From positions 3,906,001 through 3,970,000 of the forward strand of contig JAETXT010000004.1 of NCBI GenBank assembly GCA_019188255.1: a DNA stretch of 64,000 bases. Direction: 5' to 3'. This DNA is from Verticillium longisporum. Taxonomy: Eukaryota; Ascomycota; Sordariomycetes; Glomerellales; Plectosphaerellaceae. Position numbers and translations under genes: made by a program. Of this stretch, positions 9,724 to 20,539 are shown in pieces. The notes under the pieces are model-generated. The model saw only the letters and a program-made list of their open reading frames with translations, ran no database searches and was not told the DNA's origin. Position 1 is the stretch's first letter, and every line of letters begins with the position of its first letter.

Positions 9724-12172
9724 TCACAGCGATCTTTCAAGGAATGTAAGACCCTCAGCCTGCATGAAATCATCCGACTGCAAAAACAGACCGATATCCG
9801 CTAGCGAATGATCACCCCCCCAGCCGTTAAGCAGGGCGAAGTAGGGGTCCTCGTAAGATTCGTGGGGGCGTACCTGCGCCAGATTGTCGGGTTCTGCATC
9901 AGAAGTCGGAGCCCTTGCACCCGAGTCTGACGTGTCGATAACCGAGTCTACTGGGTTGGCAGCATCAAGAATTGTCGAGCTATGAAGAGAGGTCTCGTGT
10001 TGGTCGCCGTGAAGCCTCTTGGCAATCGATTCATCGAGATACTGGAGGAAAAGGTCGAGCACGTTGATGTTGATCCTCCAGTACTTCTGTATCTCTTTGA
10101 GGCCAAGAAGGCAGATTTGAGCGCGTGTCTCAGCTATCCGACGCGAGACGTCGGCCCCTCTTCTAATACAGATGACGTGGATGCACAAGGCTGCGAAGAC
10201 GCTCGTGATCCTATGTGCTTGGTCAGTAAGTCTATGACTTAGAATGGGAGATGGATGTACAAGTGCATCTGGCCATAGCGAAGCGTCCCCTGAGAAAGCA
10301 TATCTTCGGCAATGCGACTTATGCGGCAGGCGGCGGTGACTACGATTTTGCTGCCTGGTTCTGGCGCCACGGAACCCAGGAAGTCGTCCCTGTGGATCAG
10401 AATCTTCAAATGACTGCAAAGAACGTAAGCATTTTCGGACGAGGTACCTTGACACCACCAAAAGACGTACTTATAAGATAGGTGGAGGAGAGAGGCCCAC
10501 ACCGAGGACCCTCCTTCGTCGGCATCCTCTCTTACATCGTCCGGTAAGCTTTTCTTCCAGGCTTCTAGAGACGTGTCCAGGCTTTTCACCTGCTCTGATG
10601 TGGACGGGAGCTTTCCAGGCACATAGTGCAAGTCGATAATCCGGCCAACTAAACGAGGTCATGTATCAGCCTTTCCGTCTGCCGGTGGACGCGGGGGACG
10701 CTCACGCAGCCTTGCGATTTCGACCATTTTGGTGGCGTATACAACATGCTCGGCGGTATAGACACCAAAGCTCAACGCCTCTGGTGTAAGCTGTTCAGAC
10801 TCAAGGTCTGTCGGGCTCAAGGGCTCAATGTCACAGTCCTCATCTCGTATCCTGCTTGGCAATCCCAGAGAAACTGCAGACTGCCGTTCTCGGACCTGTA
10901 CAAGTCAGCAAGGATGGTCAGAAAAGTAACGGCCCAGGACACTGACGTAGATAGACCACCATAGCCTCCTTCTCAGACGTGACCTTTTCACGTCTCTAGT
11001 CGAGAATTTGGTTCTGTGCCATGTCAGATGAAACACCCCCAGTTGTTGCGATGTTGAACTCACAATCGATGGTAGCCGTATGACTCGGCCAGGCTAATGA
11101 CGACTCCAAGCCAGTACCGCACATCCCTGACGTCCGACGGCCCACCCCGCCAGAAGCTGAGGAGAAAGAGGGACTGTAAAGGGTGATCTCGTCCTTCTCC
11201 CAATCGGCGTGGAACAGCAGTCGGGCTCGTGTGTACAGGAGCGATTTGGCCTCGGATCTGTCCTTGAAGCCCATCATGGCGATGGTGTCATCGCCACAAT
11301 ATGTAGCACCAATGAACAGGACAGCTTGGAGCAGCATTGGTGAAACCACCGAGGTCGAGACCTGCTGCGCGAAATCCGCATGGTCGAGAACAGGGAAGCA
11401 CGGATGGAACCAGGTAAAGTACGCCTCGAGGGCTGGCAGGTAGGTTTTGGGGTCGGGAAAGGTGAGTGCCCCTTCATCTCGTAGGTAGCGGGTTGTGCCA
11501 GCGCTCAGGTGGGCGATGCTCGCAGGCGATGCCCCGCCAGTCTGCGACTGAGGAGTCGAGGGCGTGGGGAAGACGAAGCGGGTTTTCTGGCCATGTTCGC
11601 GGCCTTGCGACGAGCGCTCGCCATTTGCCTGAGGTCGGCCCGGCACCAGCGTGAGGAAATTTGATTCGCCAAAGAACAGATTGCCCGGTGTCGAGGTGGA
11701 CGATGGGGATTTGTACGATGTGCGATTCGCATTCTCGCCACCCAGGTCTGTGCCCGGATCTGGCGCTGGGCCTGCAGCCAGATTGGCGTCACGTCCCGAC
11801 GGTGATACGGGATCCAGACTCTCGACATGACTGTGTGAAAGGGTGGTGGAATGTGGGCTATGGGCAACAGACGCTGCTTCAGCCTCTGCTTCAGAATCTT
11901 GGCCACCAGAGCCCGTGTGCTTATTTTGGCGCGTCTTCTTACGAGGATATCTGCGAATGATCAGGTCTTGCTTCTAGAGACTGGCGTAACATTGCTTACC
12001 TGCCCCGTTTGGACGGTAAGACTTCGCACTTCGTGCCGGCAGTCTCACAGTTGGAGCAGGGATAGATCTCGGTGACGTTACAGCGCACTCGCCTCGAATT
12101 GCACACCCGACAGGCATGTTTCGCACGAGACTTCTTGTCATAGGCATGCAAGCCAGCTACAGTCGGATCCAT
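9724..12172 (-). CDS. Zn2Cys6 transcription factor with fungal_trans domain
   Basis: A nuclear regulator of 711 aa in seven exons: 12172-12000, 11950-11064, 11023-free model start 11013-10947, 10895-10706, 10648-10471, 10413-10261 and 10210-9724. The third exon is 11013-10947. The zinc cluster is at residues 21-49 (Cys21, 24, 31, 39, 42, 49) with the basic linker KRGRYPRKKTR. The fungal_trans domain starts near YFTWFHPCFPVLDHADF and includes QSLFLLSFWRGG, WLGVVISLAESYGYHR, RRRLWWSIYVRERQ and HLSYNHLKILIHRDDF. One base is missing at a three-T run (11178-11180 on the + strand, coding TTT): a fourth T restores ITLLQSLFLLSF, the family consensus. It lies between the hydratase-like gene and an acyl-CoA dehydrogenase on the same strand and may control them. 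That regulatory link is inference. Confidence 0.85.
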
Positions 12173-12562
12173 GGTCGCACACGGAACAGATGATACTCGC
12201 CATGAGTGTGCGATTGGTGCGCATGAGGGAGGGTGGTCGACATGGAGATGGCGGTCTTGAACATGTGCAGTTTAAAGGTAATATTCAGAGTGGTGCCGCT
12301 GCGCTTTTCTCGCAAGGAATGCACGCACTGTGGCTTGGCTTAGGCCTTGGTTGCGACACTGTGCGAATGCTGTGAGCATACTTTCCCCTCATCCCCCATA
12401 TTCAGGCAGGCACCTTCGACGACTTCATGCCTAGCAAATTCTCAGACGTCGCCTTCCAAGTCGCGATCCCTCTGATTATCATGGTCATGCCTTCGAGCCT
12501 CCAAAACCAAGACGTCCCAGTATCTGATTGTCAATTGTTTACGTATCAATAGCGGGCATCCC
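12173..12562. other. intergenic between regulator start and dehydrogenase end
   Basis: About 390 bp that must contain the promoter of the zinc-cluster gene and the 3' UTR of the acyl-CoA dehydrogenase. I see no further feature. Confidence 0.5.
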
Positions 12563-13879
12563 TCAATAGCTGCGTGGCAGCTCAAGCACCTTCTCGCTGA
12601 TAAAATTAAGAATCATCTCTCGACTGACGGGTGCGATCCTGGGCACCATGCACTCCCGCAACCATCTCTCAACATCGTATTCCATCGCATAGCCCATCCC
12701 GCCATGTGCCAGGACGGCCCGTTCGCATGCCGCGAATGCCGCCTCTGCCGCCAGGTACTTGGCGCTGTTTGCTGCAATGCCCACCTCGTGAGCCTGGATC
12801 GATGAATACGTCTTGCTGCTGGTATCATAGAGACGCGCTGCGTGGTACGTCGCCAGTTTCGCCGCCTCCAGCTGCATGTATGCATCCGCCAGCGGATGGG
12901 CCACCCCTTGATTCATACCGATCGGCCGGCCGAACACCACCCGCTCGCGAGCATACGTCGCCGCCCTCGTCAGCGCCGCATATCCCAACCCGAGAGCTTC
13001 GCCCGCCAGCAGGCACCGCTCAGCATTCATCCCATGCAGTATCATCTTGAATCCCTTGCCCTCCTCACCTATGAGCGCGTCGGCCGGGATCTGGTAGTTG
13101 TCGAAAAACACTTCGTTGGCATCGACTGCTCGTCCACCCATCTTCTTGATCCTGCGCATGTCGAGGCCCTTGGCTTCTCTGTCAATGTCGATGGAGAAGA
13201 GAGAAAGAGACTGAGGCCCTGTGCGTGCGAGGAGGATCATCTTGGACGCCACCTGCGCACACGTGATCCAGTTCTTTTGCCCCGAGACGCTGTACGACCC
13301 GTCATCAAGCTTCTTCGCAGTCGTCGTCAGGCTGTTCGTGTCGAGGCCCGCGTTGGGCTCCGTCACGCCAAAGCACGCGCGCCACTTGCCCGACACAATG
13401 TTTGGAATCGCCGTCTCGAGCTGCTCCTGCGAGCCGAACCTCGCCAGCGGCTGCGTCGCGTACACGTTGGCGTGGATAGACTGCGCCCCCGCCATGCCGG
13501 CGCCGGACTCGGTGATTGTCTGCATCATCATGGTCGCTTCGGAGATGCCGAGGCCTGCGCCACCGAGGGACTCTGGTAATGCGATGCCCAGCCAGCCGTC
13601 CTTGGCCAGCGCGGCGTGGAATTCTTTCGGGTCCGTCTCCGTCTGGTCGCGCTCCTGCCAGTACGTGTTTGGAAACTCGGCGCAGATCTGCCCGACGGCC
13701 TCGCGAACCATGAGCTGATTCTCTGTGAAGCCTGCCATGCCCATGATTCTTCTAGCGTTGGACGTTGAGAAGTGACATGATGACAGCCTTGGCGCACATG
13801 GCGATGGCGATATCTTGAGTGATGAAAGCGCCAATGGTTGACGCACGCGCCAGAGCCGATGAGCAAGCCGTCGCGACAT
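12563..13879 (-). CDS. acyl-CoA dehydrogenase, probably mitochondrial
   Basis: An FAD flavoprotein that introduces an alpha-beta double bond into an acyl-CoA. 438 aa, one exon. Domains in order: N-terminal helical domain (FTENQLMVREAVGQICAEF), the beta domain with CFGVTEPNAGLDTNSLTTTA and GQKNWITCA, and the C-terminal helical domain with ERCLLAGEALGLGYAAL and ERVVFGRPIGMNQGV. The likely catalytic Glu is in HGGMGYAMEYDVERW. I start at the Met of MSRRLAHRLWRVRQPLAL because the next 40 residues are Arg/Ser-rich without acidic residues, like a mitochondrial presequence; the frame is open further upstream. There is no PTS1 tripeptide. The substrate is not predictable; the neighbouring hydratase-like gene suggests a short or branched acyl-CoA pathway (inference). 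Confidence 0.92.
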   Translation of the reverse strand: MSRRLAHRLWRVRQPLALSSLKISPSPCAPRLSSCHFSTSNARRIMGMAGFTENQLMVREAVGQICAEFPNTYWQERDQTETDPKEFHAALAKDGWLGIALPESLGGAGLGISEATMMMQTITESGAGMAGAQSIHANVYATQPLARFGSQEQLETAIPNIVSGKWRACFGVTEPNAGLDTNSLTTTAKKLDDGSYSVSGQKNWITCAQVASKMILLARTGPQSLSLFSIDIDREAKGLDMRRIKKMGGRAVDANEVFFDNYQIPADALIGEEGKGFKMILHGMNAERCLLAGEALGLGYAALTRAATYARERVVFGRPIGMNQGVAHPLADAYMQLEAAKLATYHAARLYDTSSKTYSSIQAHEVGIAANSAKYLAAEAAFAACERAVLAHGGMGYAMEYDVERWLRECMVPRIAPVSREMILNFISEKVLELPRSY

Positions 13880-14269
13880 CTCTGACAGATCAATCAAAAT
13901 CACAAGCTGAAGAACAATCAACGTAAGCCTCTCGCTGGTGTTTGTCGATAAATATGCAATCAATGTATGATGAACGTCCAGGCAACAGATGGTCAGCGAA
14001 TTGCACGGCTCGTCCATCACAATGGTCTTGAACCCTTGACGTCAAGAGTCATGGTGCCACTATGAACCCAAGCGCACAGTGCCGGCGGGGAAGCCATATA
14101 GCCGATGACCGCCACAGCCCACTAGCATATAACCGAAGCCACCGCCTGTAGCACATCACATTGGAACGGGGCTCAACCGTCACACACCCCTTGGACGGAT
14201 ACACGCCAATTCGTGTCTCTCGCATCATCCAAAGTCGCCATCACACTGCAGCTTGCCCATGGTTCATCC
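13880..14269. other. intergenic, dehydrogenase promoter side
   Basis: About 390 bp upstream of the dehydrogenase and downstream of the peptidase gene. It contains two AT-rich words (CATATAGC, CATATAAC near 14093-14132) that could serve as a core promoter; nothing else was found. Confidence 0.4.
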
Positions 14270-16305
14270 TCAGACTACAGGCCAAAAAGGCTCCGAGTTT
14301 GCCTCGCACTCTGTACCTTTTTCTGGGAGCGTTCCATCCTGGAAATACTCAAAAACATATCTTTCCGTGCATGTAGACGGGGCGGCGAGGAAAGTATGCT
14401 TCATCATTTCCAGTCAGCAAGTTCATGGAAGCGAAGCGTAAACGAACAGGTCTTACGCCATAGGAGTTCTGCTGCAGAACGACGGACACAGGAAACCCAG
14501 CCGCATTGGTATGCGCACTGACAATGGGGGTGATGGGGTCAGCTACGTTGTTGATGAACAGCACCGGATGCTTCGTCTCGGCCTTGAAGTCTCCTGCGAG
14601 CAGTCAGTCCTGCAACGGTCTTCAGGATACGGTCACAGCTCTACCATTGTAGCTGTAGTTTGGCTCCGCAGTGCGGCCGACACAGCGCAGAATGTTGTCC
14701 AGATTGGCAGCCCCAACCGAAGGGCTCCAGTCCATCAGGTCTCTTGCAACCTGCACAAACTCCTCAAGCGTGTTGTTGCTGCCCTGCGGTCGATCAGCGC
14801 AGCGCATAAAGGGATACGCGTCGGGCGTGTTGGGTGTCATGCCCTCCAAAGGCTCGAACGGCGATACGGGCGCCTCGCACGACTCCGCCGGCGCCGGGGG
14901 TGTAGGGTGATAGAACGCGTAAAAGGGTCTTCCATCGCCTCGCTCCAGGGCAGCGAGAATCGTGGCGAAGTACGGCCATCCGTAGTACGGTTGGTAAAGG
15001 GCCTCGCGAAGGTGCATCTTCAGCTTTGCATATGTGATGAGCTCCGGCACCGCTGGCCCGGTGCATCTGTTGGGCTTCACGACAAGGGGCTCCCTCTTCA
15101 GCGTCTCGAACAGGGTATGGAACCTGTTCTCAATCGCTGCCGGCGACTCGTCAAAGAATTCACATCGTTCCGACCCCGCTTTGTGGCAGTAGTAATAGAA
15201 AGCGTCCATGACTTCCTCGGCCGAATCGAGAAACTGCCGTTCCCCGCCCCCGGAACCACTCCAGGTAGCTGGCGTTGGCGTCGCTGAGGATGCGCTCCAC
15301 GCGGTCGGGAAACATGGCGGCGAAGACGCCGCCAATGATCGTGCCATAGCTGAAACCCCAGAACTTGAGGTCAGGAAACGCCGGGTCCCCCTTGTTGACA
15401 ATCTCGAGCATGTCGCGGGCGATATAGGCCGTACCCGAATTCTGAGCGAGGCCCGTCTTCTGTACCTGCCGCTCGCACAGGGAGGAGTAGGCCTTGGCAC
15501 GGGCGTACAGGAGGGGGGCGAGGCTCAGGAACCGGTCCGCGTCGATTGTGCCCGGGTCCTGGGCGTCCCAGGCCGCCTTGTCTGACGGGCGGTCGAAGCA
15601 CTGGTAGCGGGGAGTCGACGCGCCAACTGTTCTTGTCAGCGGACTCGGTCAGGTTCGGGTCAGGTTTTGGACTTGCCGCCGCGGGGGTCAAATGAGACGA
15701 GATCCTGGTCCGAGATCTCAGTTGAGTTCCATGACGAAACGGTCAAAGGGCTCACATGGTTATCACCAACAACGCTTTGCATATACTTGCCATAGAGTCG
15801 CAGCACGTAATTGCCAGATCCTCCAGCGCCCTAACGAATCCGGGTCAGGCTCTCTCTACCATGGGCTGACAACATGAGGAACTTGCACCAGGGTTCATAA
15901 TGACAGGTCCGCGATAGTCCGTCTTGTTTACAGCGGGCAGCCGTGTGATCGCCAGAACCACCCGTTGGTTATCGCTAGGATTGGACCAGTCCATCGGCAC
16001 CTGGAAGCCGTTAGACGGACAGAGGCATTTGCCAAAGGGCACACCCTCACTTACATCGAGAGGAGCACAGTCGAGTCGGCCCTCGCATTGTCCAGCGCAG
16101 TCGAAACAGTTGTGCCACTCTAGCTTCCTGCTGGGGTGAATCTGCCGCGTGGTCAATTCGCCGTAAAGGAGTGAGGCCTGACGGCAGATGATCATCGCAG
16201 ACTCACCTCGACCCAACTCCAATCGGCTGCATCAACGGTCTGCCCAGACACAGCATTCAGAATGGACAAAGCTGTGAGGGCAGCCCCCATCGCAAGCAGC
16301 ATCAT
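14270..16305 (-). CDS. secreted S33-family peptidase, TAP-like C-terminal domain
   Basis: An alpha/beta-hydrolase of the tripeptidyl-aminopeptidase group, expected to release short peptides outside the cell. Eight exons: 16305-16207, 16141-16055, 16000-15887, 15830-15756, 15704-15677, 15626-14645, 14593-14457 and 14398-14270, about 549 codons. A signal peptide opens the protein (MMLLAMGAALTALSILNAVSG). The oxyanion motif NPGGAGGSGN spans exons 3 and 4, DLVSFDPRG spans 4 and 5, the nucleophile Ser is in FWGFSYGTIIGG, the acid in NNVADPITP and the His in NSYGHTF at the last junction. Two introns (15886-15831 and 15676-15627) need GC-AG splice sites with GCAAGT donors; GT sites would break these motifs. 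Near 15242-15251, in adjacent C runs, the frame shifts by one base (one extra or two missing) between DANASYLEW and QFLDSAEEV. Confidence 0.85.
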
Positions 16306-16382
16306 AATCAGTCGGACAGGAAGTGAGGCAGGTAGGTACCTATCCGAGTTCTTGAGATGTCTATGGCCTCCCCCGCATCCTC

Positions 16383-16388
16383 CTTATA
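16383..16388 (-). promoter_or_regulatory. TATA-like element of the peptidase gene
   Basis: TATAAG on the minus strand, about 80 bp upstream of the peptidase ATG. It is supported only by motif and distance. Confidence 0.4.
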
Positions 16389-17189
16389 CCTGGCATGGAT
16401 GGTTTCCCCCTCCCTTGCGCGCACCCTCGTAGAATTTTGACGGGAAGATTGAGTGAGCGAACCCTGGAATCTCGACCAACTGACAAGGGATTTGCGCACG
16501 TCGCCCCCCGTCTTTTGACGGGCTATGCAAGAACGGTTGCTATCAGACATACTGATAGCCTAGAGATAGGCTTGTCGCAGCACAAGGGTGTAAGACCCCG
16601 GAGAACAGCGTCACACTTGGTGGCCAGTTCTGCAGGGAGGATCATTGCCAAGAGCCCAAGGATATCTGTGCTCGCGACGCGCACCCAAGGAATGACAAGG
16701 CACTGGAGCGGCAGCGACTGGGTCTACGTACAGCTTAATAAGCTTGGGAGCTGTCTCGATACACGGGCAAGACGGGCCATACCCATCGATTCAGGCTCTG
16801 CAGTAAGCTAGACCGAGGAAGGAAAAAGTGTCATCAAGATGGGCCGGCGTCAAACCATCGCTGTAAGGCCCAAAGCCTGCTCAGGTATGATCGGCGCCCC
16901 GGATTTCTGAAGCCAGCATTCAGCTTTCTAGCAGCTATGCAATGAAGCATCTCCAATAAAACTGGGCTAATATAGACCGACGCCCATGGCCGGCTGAGGT
17001 TTGTGGCTTGTTGAATGTGGCCTGTGCCCCATGTATCTGCGTGAACGCAAGAAGTATACCGCATACAAAGTCTCTCCAGTCTTCACGCGAGATACACCCC
17101 ACCTCATAAGCCTGGCACGTCTGCCATGGTACCCATTCCGGAGAGCTTCACAAGCTAACAAACCTCAACATGCACTAAGATTGCCGTTC

Positions 17190-17195
17190 TATAAA
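17190..17195 (+). promoter_or_regulatory. TATA box of the beta-lactamase-like gene
   Basis: A perfect TATAAA, 76 bp upstream of the ATG at 17271. Confidence 0.5.
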
Positions 17196-17270
17196 GCCCA
17201 GTGACATCCACTGCAAAGTAAGTCCTTCATCACCCTCTTCCTTACTGTCTTACGCTGTCGACCTTGAGCC

Positions 17271-18739
17271 ATGGGGTCTTTCGAAGAAATTGTTGAATCC
17301 CTGCGTCATCCCCAGGAAGGGCTCAAACAGCCACTTCCTCGAGTCACACTTGGAGCTATAAATCGGGATGGTAACGTGCCTTAACGTGCATCAACCATGC
17401 GACCCAGGCTGATCCGGTTGGCGTGTTAGGTTCATTCCATTATTCTCAGGCATTCGGAGAGGAGGTCGACGACATTACGGAGACGGATGCCGTACACCTT
17501 ATCGCCTCGGCTACGAAGCTCGTGACTACCGTTGCTGTGATGCAATGCGTAGAGAAGGGACTGTTGGACCTCGATGCAGATGTTTCAAAAATCTTACCGG
17601 AATGGGAAAATCCTCAGATTCTTACAGGCTTCGACGAAAATGACGTACCCTTGTTTAGGCCTTCTGAGAAGGCCATCACCCTGCGGCAAGTCATTCGCCT
17701 ATACGCCATGGCATCACAAAATATACTGACGACAGATTGATCTTTCAGACACCTCCTGACTCACTCGAGCGGCATGACTTATACGTTCATGGAGCCCCTC
17801 TTGACGCGCTACGCCCAGCTCCCAACCGTGGAACCTCGGAACCCGCACTCCGTTGTAAGTGAACCCAAAAGTGTGTATATATAGCCATTGACTGTGGGAT
17901 GTAGAAGGAAAAGTTCTTCACACTTCTGGTGTTCGAGCCGGGCAGCCGCTGGAAATATTCCCCAGGTGTAGACTGGGCAGGCCTTATGGTACGACTGATT
18001 GTTTTTGCAGGTTGTTGTCGAAAACTAACGAGCATGTTGCAAAGGTCGAACGAGTAACTTCCATGAGACTGGGTGACTATATGAAGCGTCATATTTTTGA
18101 CCCCGTCTCCGCCAAAGACATTACCTTCCACATGGAAACTCGCGGAGACTTGCAACCTCGATTGGTGAATCAGTGGGGGCGATATGGCGAAAGCCTCCGC
18201 AGGCCAGAAAAGCCCTTGTGGCCGGCACAAATCAACGAGGATCTCGGTGGCGGAGGGTTATATGCCACAGTGAGCGCGCTGCTCAACATTTACCAGGGCA
18301 TTCTGAACGGTAAACTTCTTCATCCGGCCACCGTTGAGGCTATGTTTCAGCCACAGCTGAAAAGCGTCATTGGACTCGAAAGTCGAGAAGGCTATTCGTC
18401 ATCCTATCTCAACGCAGTTTTCAACACTGTCCCTGCCAATGTCTCTGTGAACTTTGGACTCGGTGGCCTGATCAATCTTGGTGCCATTCCGAACCGACGA
18501 GCAGCTCGTTCCCTGACATGGTCTGGGATGCCGAATTGCTATTGGGTAAGTCTGCCTACATGCAAAACTGAGAAACACCTGGCTGACTTGCCATATGGCA
18601 GTGGGTCGATCTCGAGAACGGCGTGGCTGGTGTTTACCTTTCACAACTGGTTCCGACTGGAGATGAACAGGCCGTAAAGCTCTTGGCCAAGTTTGAAGAG
18701 TTTGTCTACGCAAGCCTTGACGATATGAAGCACCAGTAA
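17271..18739 (+). CDS. beta-lactamase-like serine hydrolase (class C / LovD-type fold)
   Basis: A serine hydrolase or transesterase of the beta-lactamase-related superfamily. Six exons (17271-17370, 17430-17685, 17749-17854, 17905-17988, 18045-18545, 18602-18739) give 394 aa. The catalytic SxxK tetrad is SATK in HLIASATKLVTTV. HLLTHSSGMTY, EPGSRWKYSPGVDWAGLM (with the Y-S-P that replaces YxN) and GGGGLYATVSALLNIYQG are further family blocks. The second intron (17686-17748) needs a GC-AG site with donor GCAAGT; only this joins TLR to HLLTHSSG. No signal peptide is evident, so it is probably cytosolic. Such enzymes act in secondary metabolism (acyl transfer) or as general esterases; the substrate is unknown here. 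It is divergent from the secreted peptidase. Confidence 0.88.
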
Positions 18740-19430
18740 GTATATTGGATGCTTGAACTTCACTCATAGAACGACATAGTCCCAAGGCTTCTCAGCCAAC
18801 TCTAGAGAGACTTGGTACTATCCATCGCTTTCGTTCCAGAAGTAAATAAATATAATGAAAATGCTTTCTGGGTTGTGTCTTGTGGAAAAATCTGATAAGG
18901 GATGCGAGCTCCGGGCCTTTAGTGCGGTGGAGCTCTTCTCAGGAATGCTAAGCTACCACCGGGATCCAAGCTATGCTCTTCAGCCATCCTTTGCCAGCAA
19001 TGCCATTCAACGGAGGTTGTGCATCGTTATCACCACCGAAATTGTGATTTGGCCTTTGAGAGGCCATAGAAGTACATAGCGAAGGGAACACGATGATTTC
19101 TGATGCATAACAGATTTCGGGATTAGGAAAAGGAATTCTAGATGCTCCATATACAAAGCATTCACATTGGCTGAGACGAGTTCTTTGGGAAACCCGTAAT
19201 TACCTAAACTCGGGATATTCGGACGCTTCCGCGGCAGGATGCGAGCTGCCGATGTGAGAGGTAGCTCTAAGGGGCCATGAGCAGAGCTGAAGATGTTAGA
19301 AGGCGCGAGTCATCTTCTTCTCAACTCAGAAGGCCGCTACTAAGATATATCTTCAAATCATACTATTAATTTCCCTGCCCACTAAAATATTGGAAATCTT
19401 CTCACTCTGCTTAGGATTGCTCTTAGAGTC
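18740..19430. other. gene-free flank of the AT-rich island
   Basis: About 690 bp of ordinary base composition between the serine hydrolase and the AT-rich island. No gene is recognised. The change to AT-rich sequence is abrupt, within roughly 19380-19440. Confidence 0.5.
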
Positions 19431-19724
19431 GGCTTAACAATTTAAAAGCGCAAGTCTATATATTATATATAACGATTCATGCTTTTAGAAGCTCTCTCAA
19501 GCTTTCTAGTATCCTTACCCCTAGTAATATACCCCGATTAAATATAATAAGTTAAATTATTAAATAGCTAAATAAATAGACCGATTTCCTATAATTAAAT
19601 AATTAAATCTATAATATTTCGATATTTAGATATTTAATAAACGTTTAAATATATATTTAGGCCCGGAATATAGCTATTCTAAGCCCTAGGATTTATAAAA
19701 AGGCCTATCCGATTAATTAAAAAG

Positions 19725-19765
19725 TCGTATTATTAATAAGAGGGAGTCTCTTATTAATAATACGA
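19725..19765. repeat. perfect 18-bp inverted repeat (hairpin)
   Basis: TCGTATTATTAATAAGAG at 19725-19742 and its exact reverse complement at 19748-19765, separated by five bases (GGAGT). It survived intact in RIP-mutated DNA, where independent mutation of the arms would break symmetry. Confidence 0.85.
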
Positions 19766-19768
19766 TAA

Positions 19769-19841
19769 TACTAATAATAGGATTCGAACCTATAGCCTCT
19801 AATAGGGCACTAGAGATCCTAACTAACTAGGCTACTAGCTT
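19769..19841 (-). pseudogene. tRNA-like remnant with A and B boxes
   Basis: Read on the minus strand, TAGCCTAGTTAGTTAGG resembles a tRNA D arm/A box and GGTTCGAATCC is a perfect B box with T loop, at tRNA spacing. The T stem (ATAGG/CCTAT) pairs. The acceptor stem does not pair cleanly, and the nucleotide before the anticodon is not U. I take it as a RIP-damaged tRNA or tRNA-derived SINE piece, not a working tRNA. Confidence 0.45.
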
Positions 19842-20441
19842 CTATTAATATCTATAAAGAAAACTCTATTTATATTATCTAATACGCTTATATTTATATA
19901 TATAGGGTATTAGAACTTAGGGTAATTCCCTTAAAGTTATAATTCTATTAATATAGTAATTCTATTAATATAGCTTATTTATAACGTCGCTATAATAGCT
20001 CTTATACCCTTAGGGCTATTCCTATACTATTATTATTATTAATATATCTCTTATTATCTTTAGAACCCGCCCCCCTATTTTTATTTACGCTTAGCTCTCT
20101 AAATTAAATTACTCCGATCCCGACCTCCCTATAGCTATTTAGTATAGCTACCGTTTCACCTTTAATATTCTTATTATAAAGAAGGGCTCTAGAGGCTATA
20201 TAAGCTAGATTAAAGATTATAAGATCTTCGTAGCGGAGCTCTTTAGTAAAAGGAATACCTTTAATAAGAGCTTCTAGATCTATAATCTCTATAATAAGAG
20301 ATAGGATCTAATACTATTTAAAGCCTCTACGATAACTTCTTCGAGCTTCTATTTAAGGAAGAGATATAGGATATTTAAGGGATCCTTAATAGAGGATATC
20401 TCTTAGAATTCTTTAAATATTTCTCTTCCGCTTTATCTATA

Positions 20442-20487
20442 ACGTAATCCACAAGCGAGTGGTTCACCCAAGCGAGTGGTTCACTTC
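20442..20487 (+). repeat. left terminal inverted repeat, copy A
   Basis: A 46-bp end repeat starting ACGTAATCC. It contains two tandem copies of AAGCGAGTGGTTCAC, a likely double transposase-binding site. Confidence 0.93.
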
Positions 20488-20539
20488 GCCCGGGCCCACG
20501 ACCTACACCTGAATTCTACAGATTCCACCTCCGCCCGCG

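Larger units (their letters stand above)
16306..17270. other. shared divergent promoter region, peptidase / beta-lactamase-like gene
   Basis: About 965 bp separate the two divergent start codons. Each side has a TATA-like element about 75-80 bp from its ATG. No gene is seen inside. Confidence 0.5.
19431..20441. repeat. AT-rich, RIP-degraded repeat, left part
   Basis: About 1 kb of extremely AT-rich sequence dominated by TA, AA and TT steps and nearly lacking CA and TG, the expected end state of repeat-induced point mutation. No protein can be read from it, so the original element cannot be named. It contains an 18-bp perfect hairpin and a tRNA-like remnant. It ends at the TA into which the first pogo element inserted. 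The part at 24174-25420 looks like the other half of the same island. Confidence 0.75.

Noticed and set aside
14511..15287. A 258-codon frame antisense to the peptidase.
   Set aside because: It is the shadow of the coding strand, which has all S33 motifs in the opposite direction.
15831..15889. A GT donor at 15888 for the third peptidase intron.
   Set aside because: It leaves the exon out of frame and destroys the oxyanion motif; the GC donor two bases downstream gives NPGGAGGSGN and correct phases.
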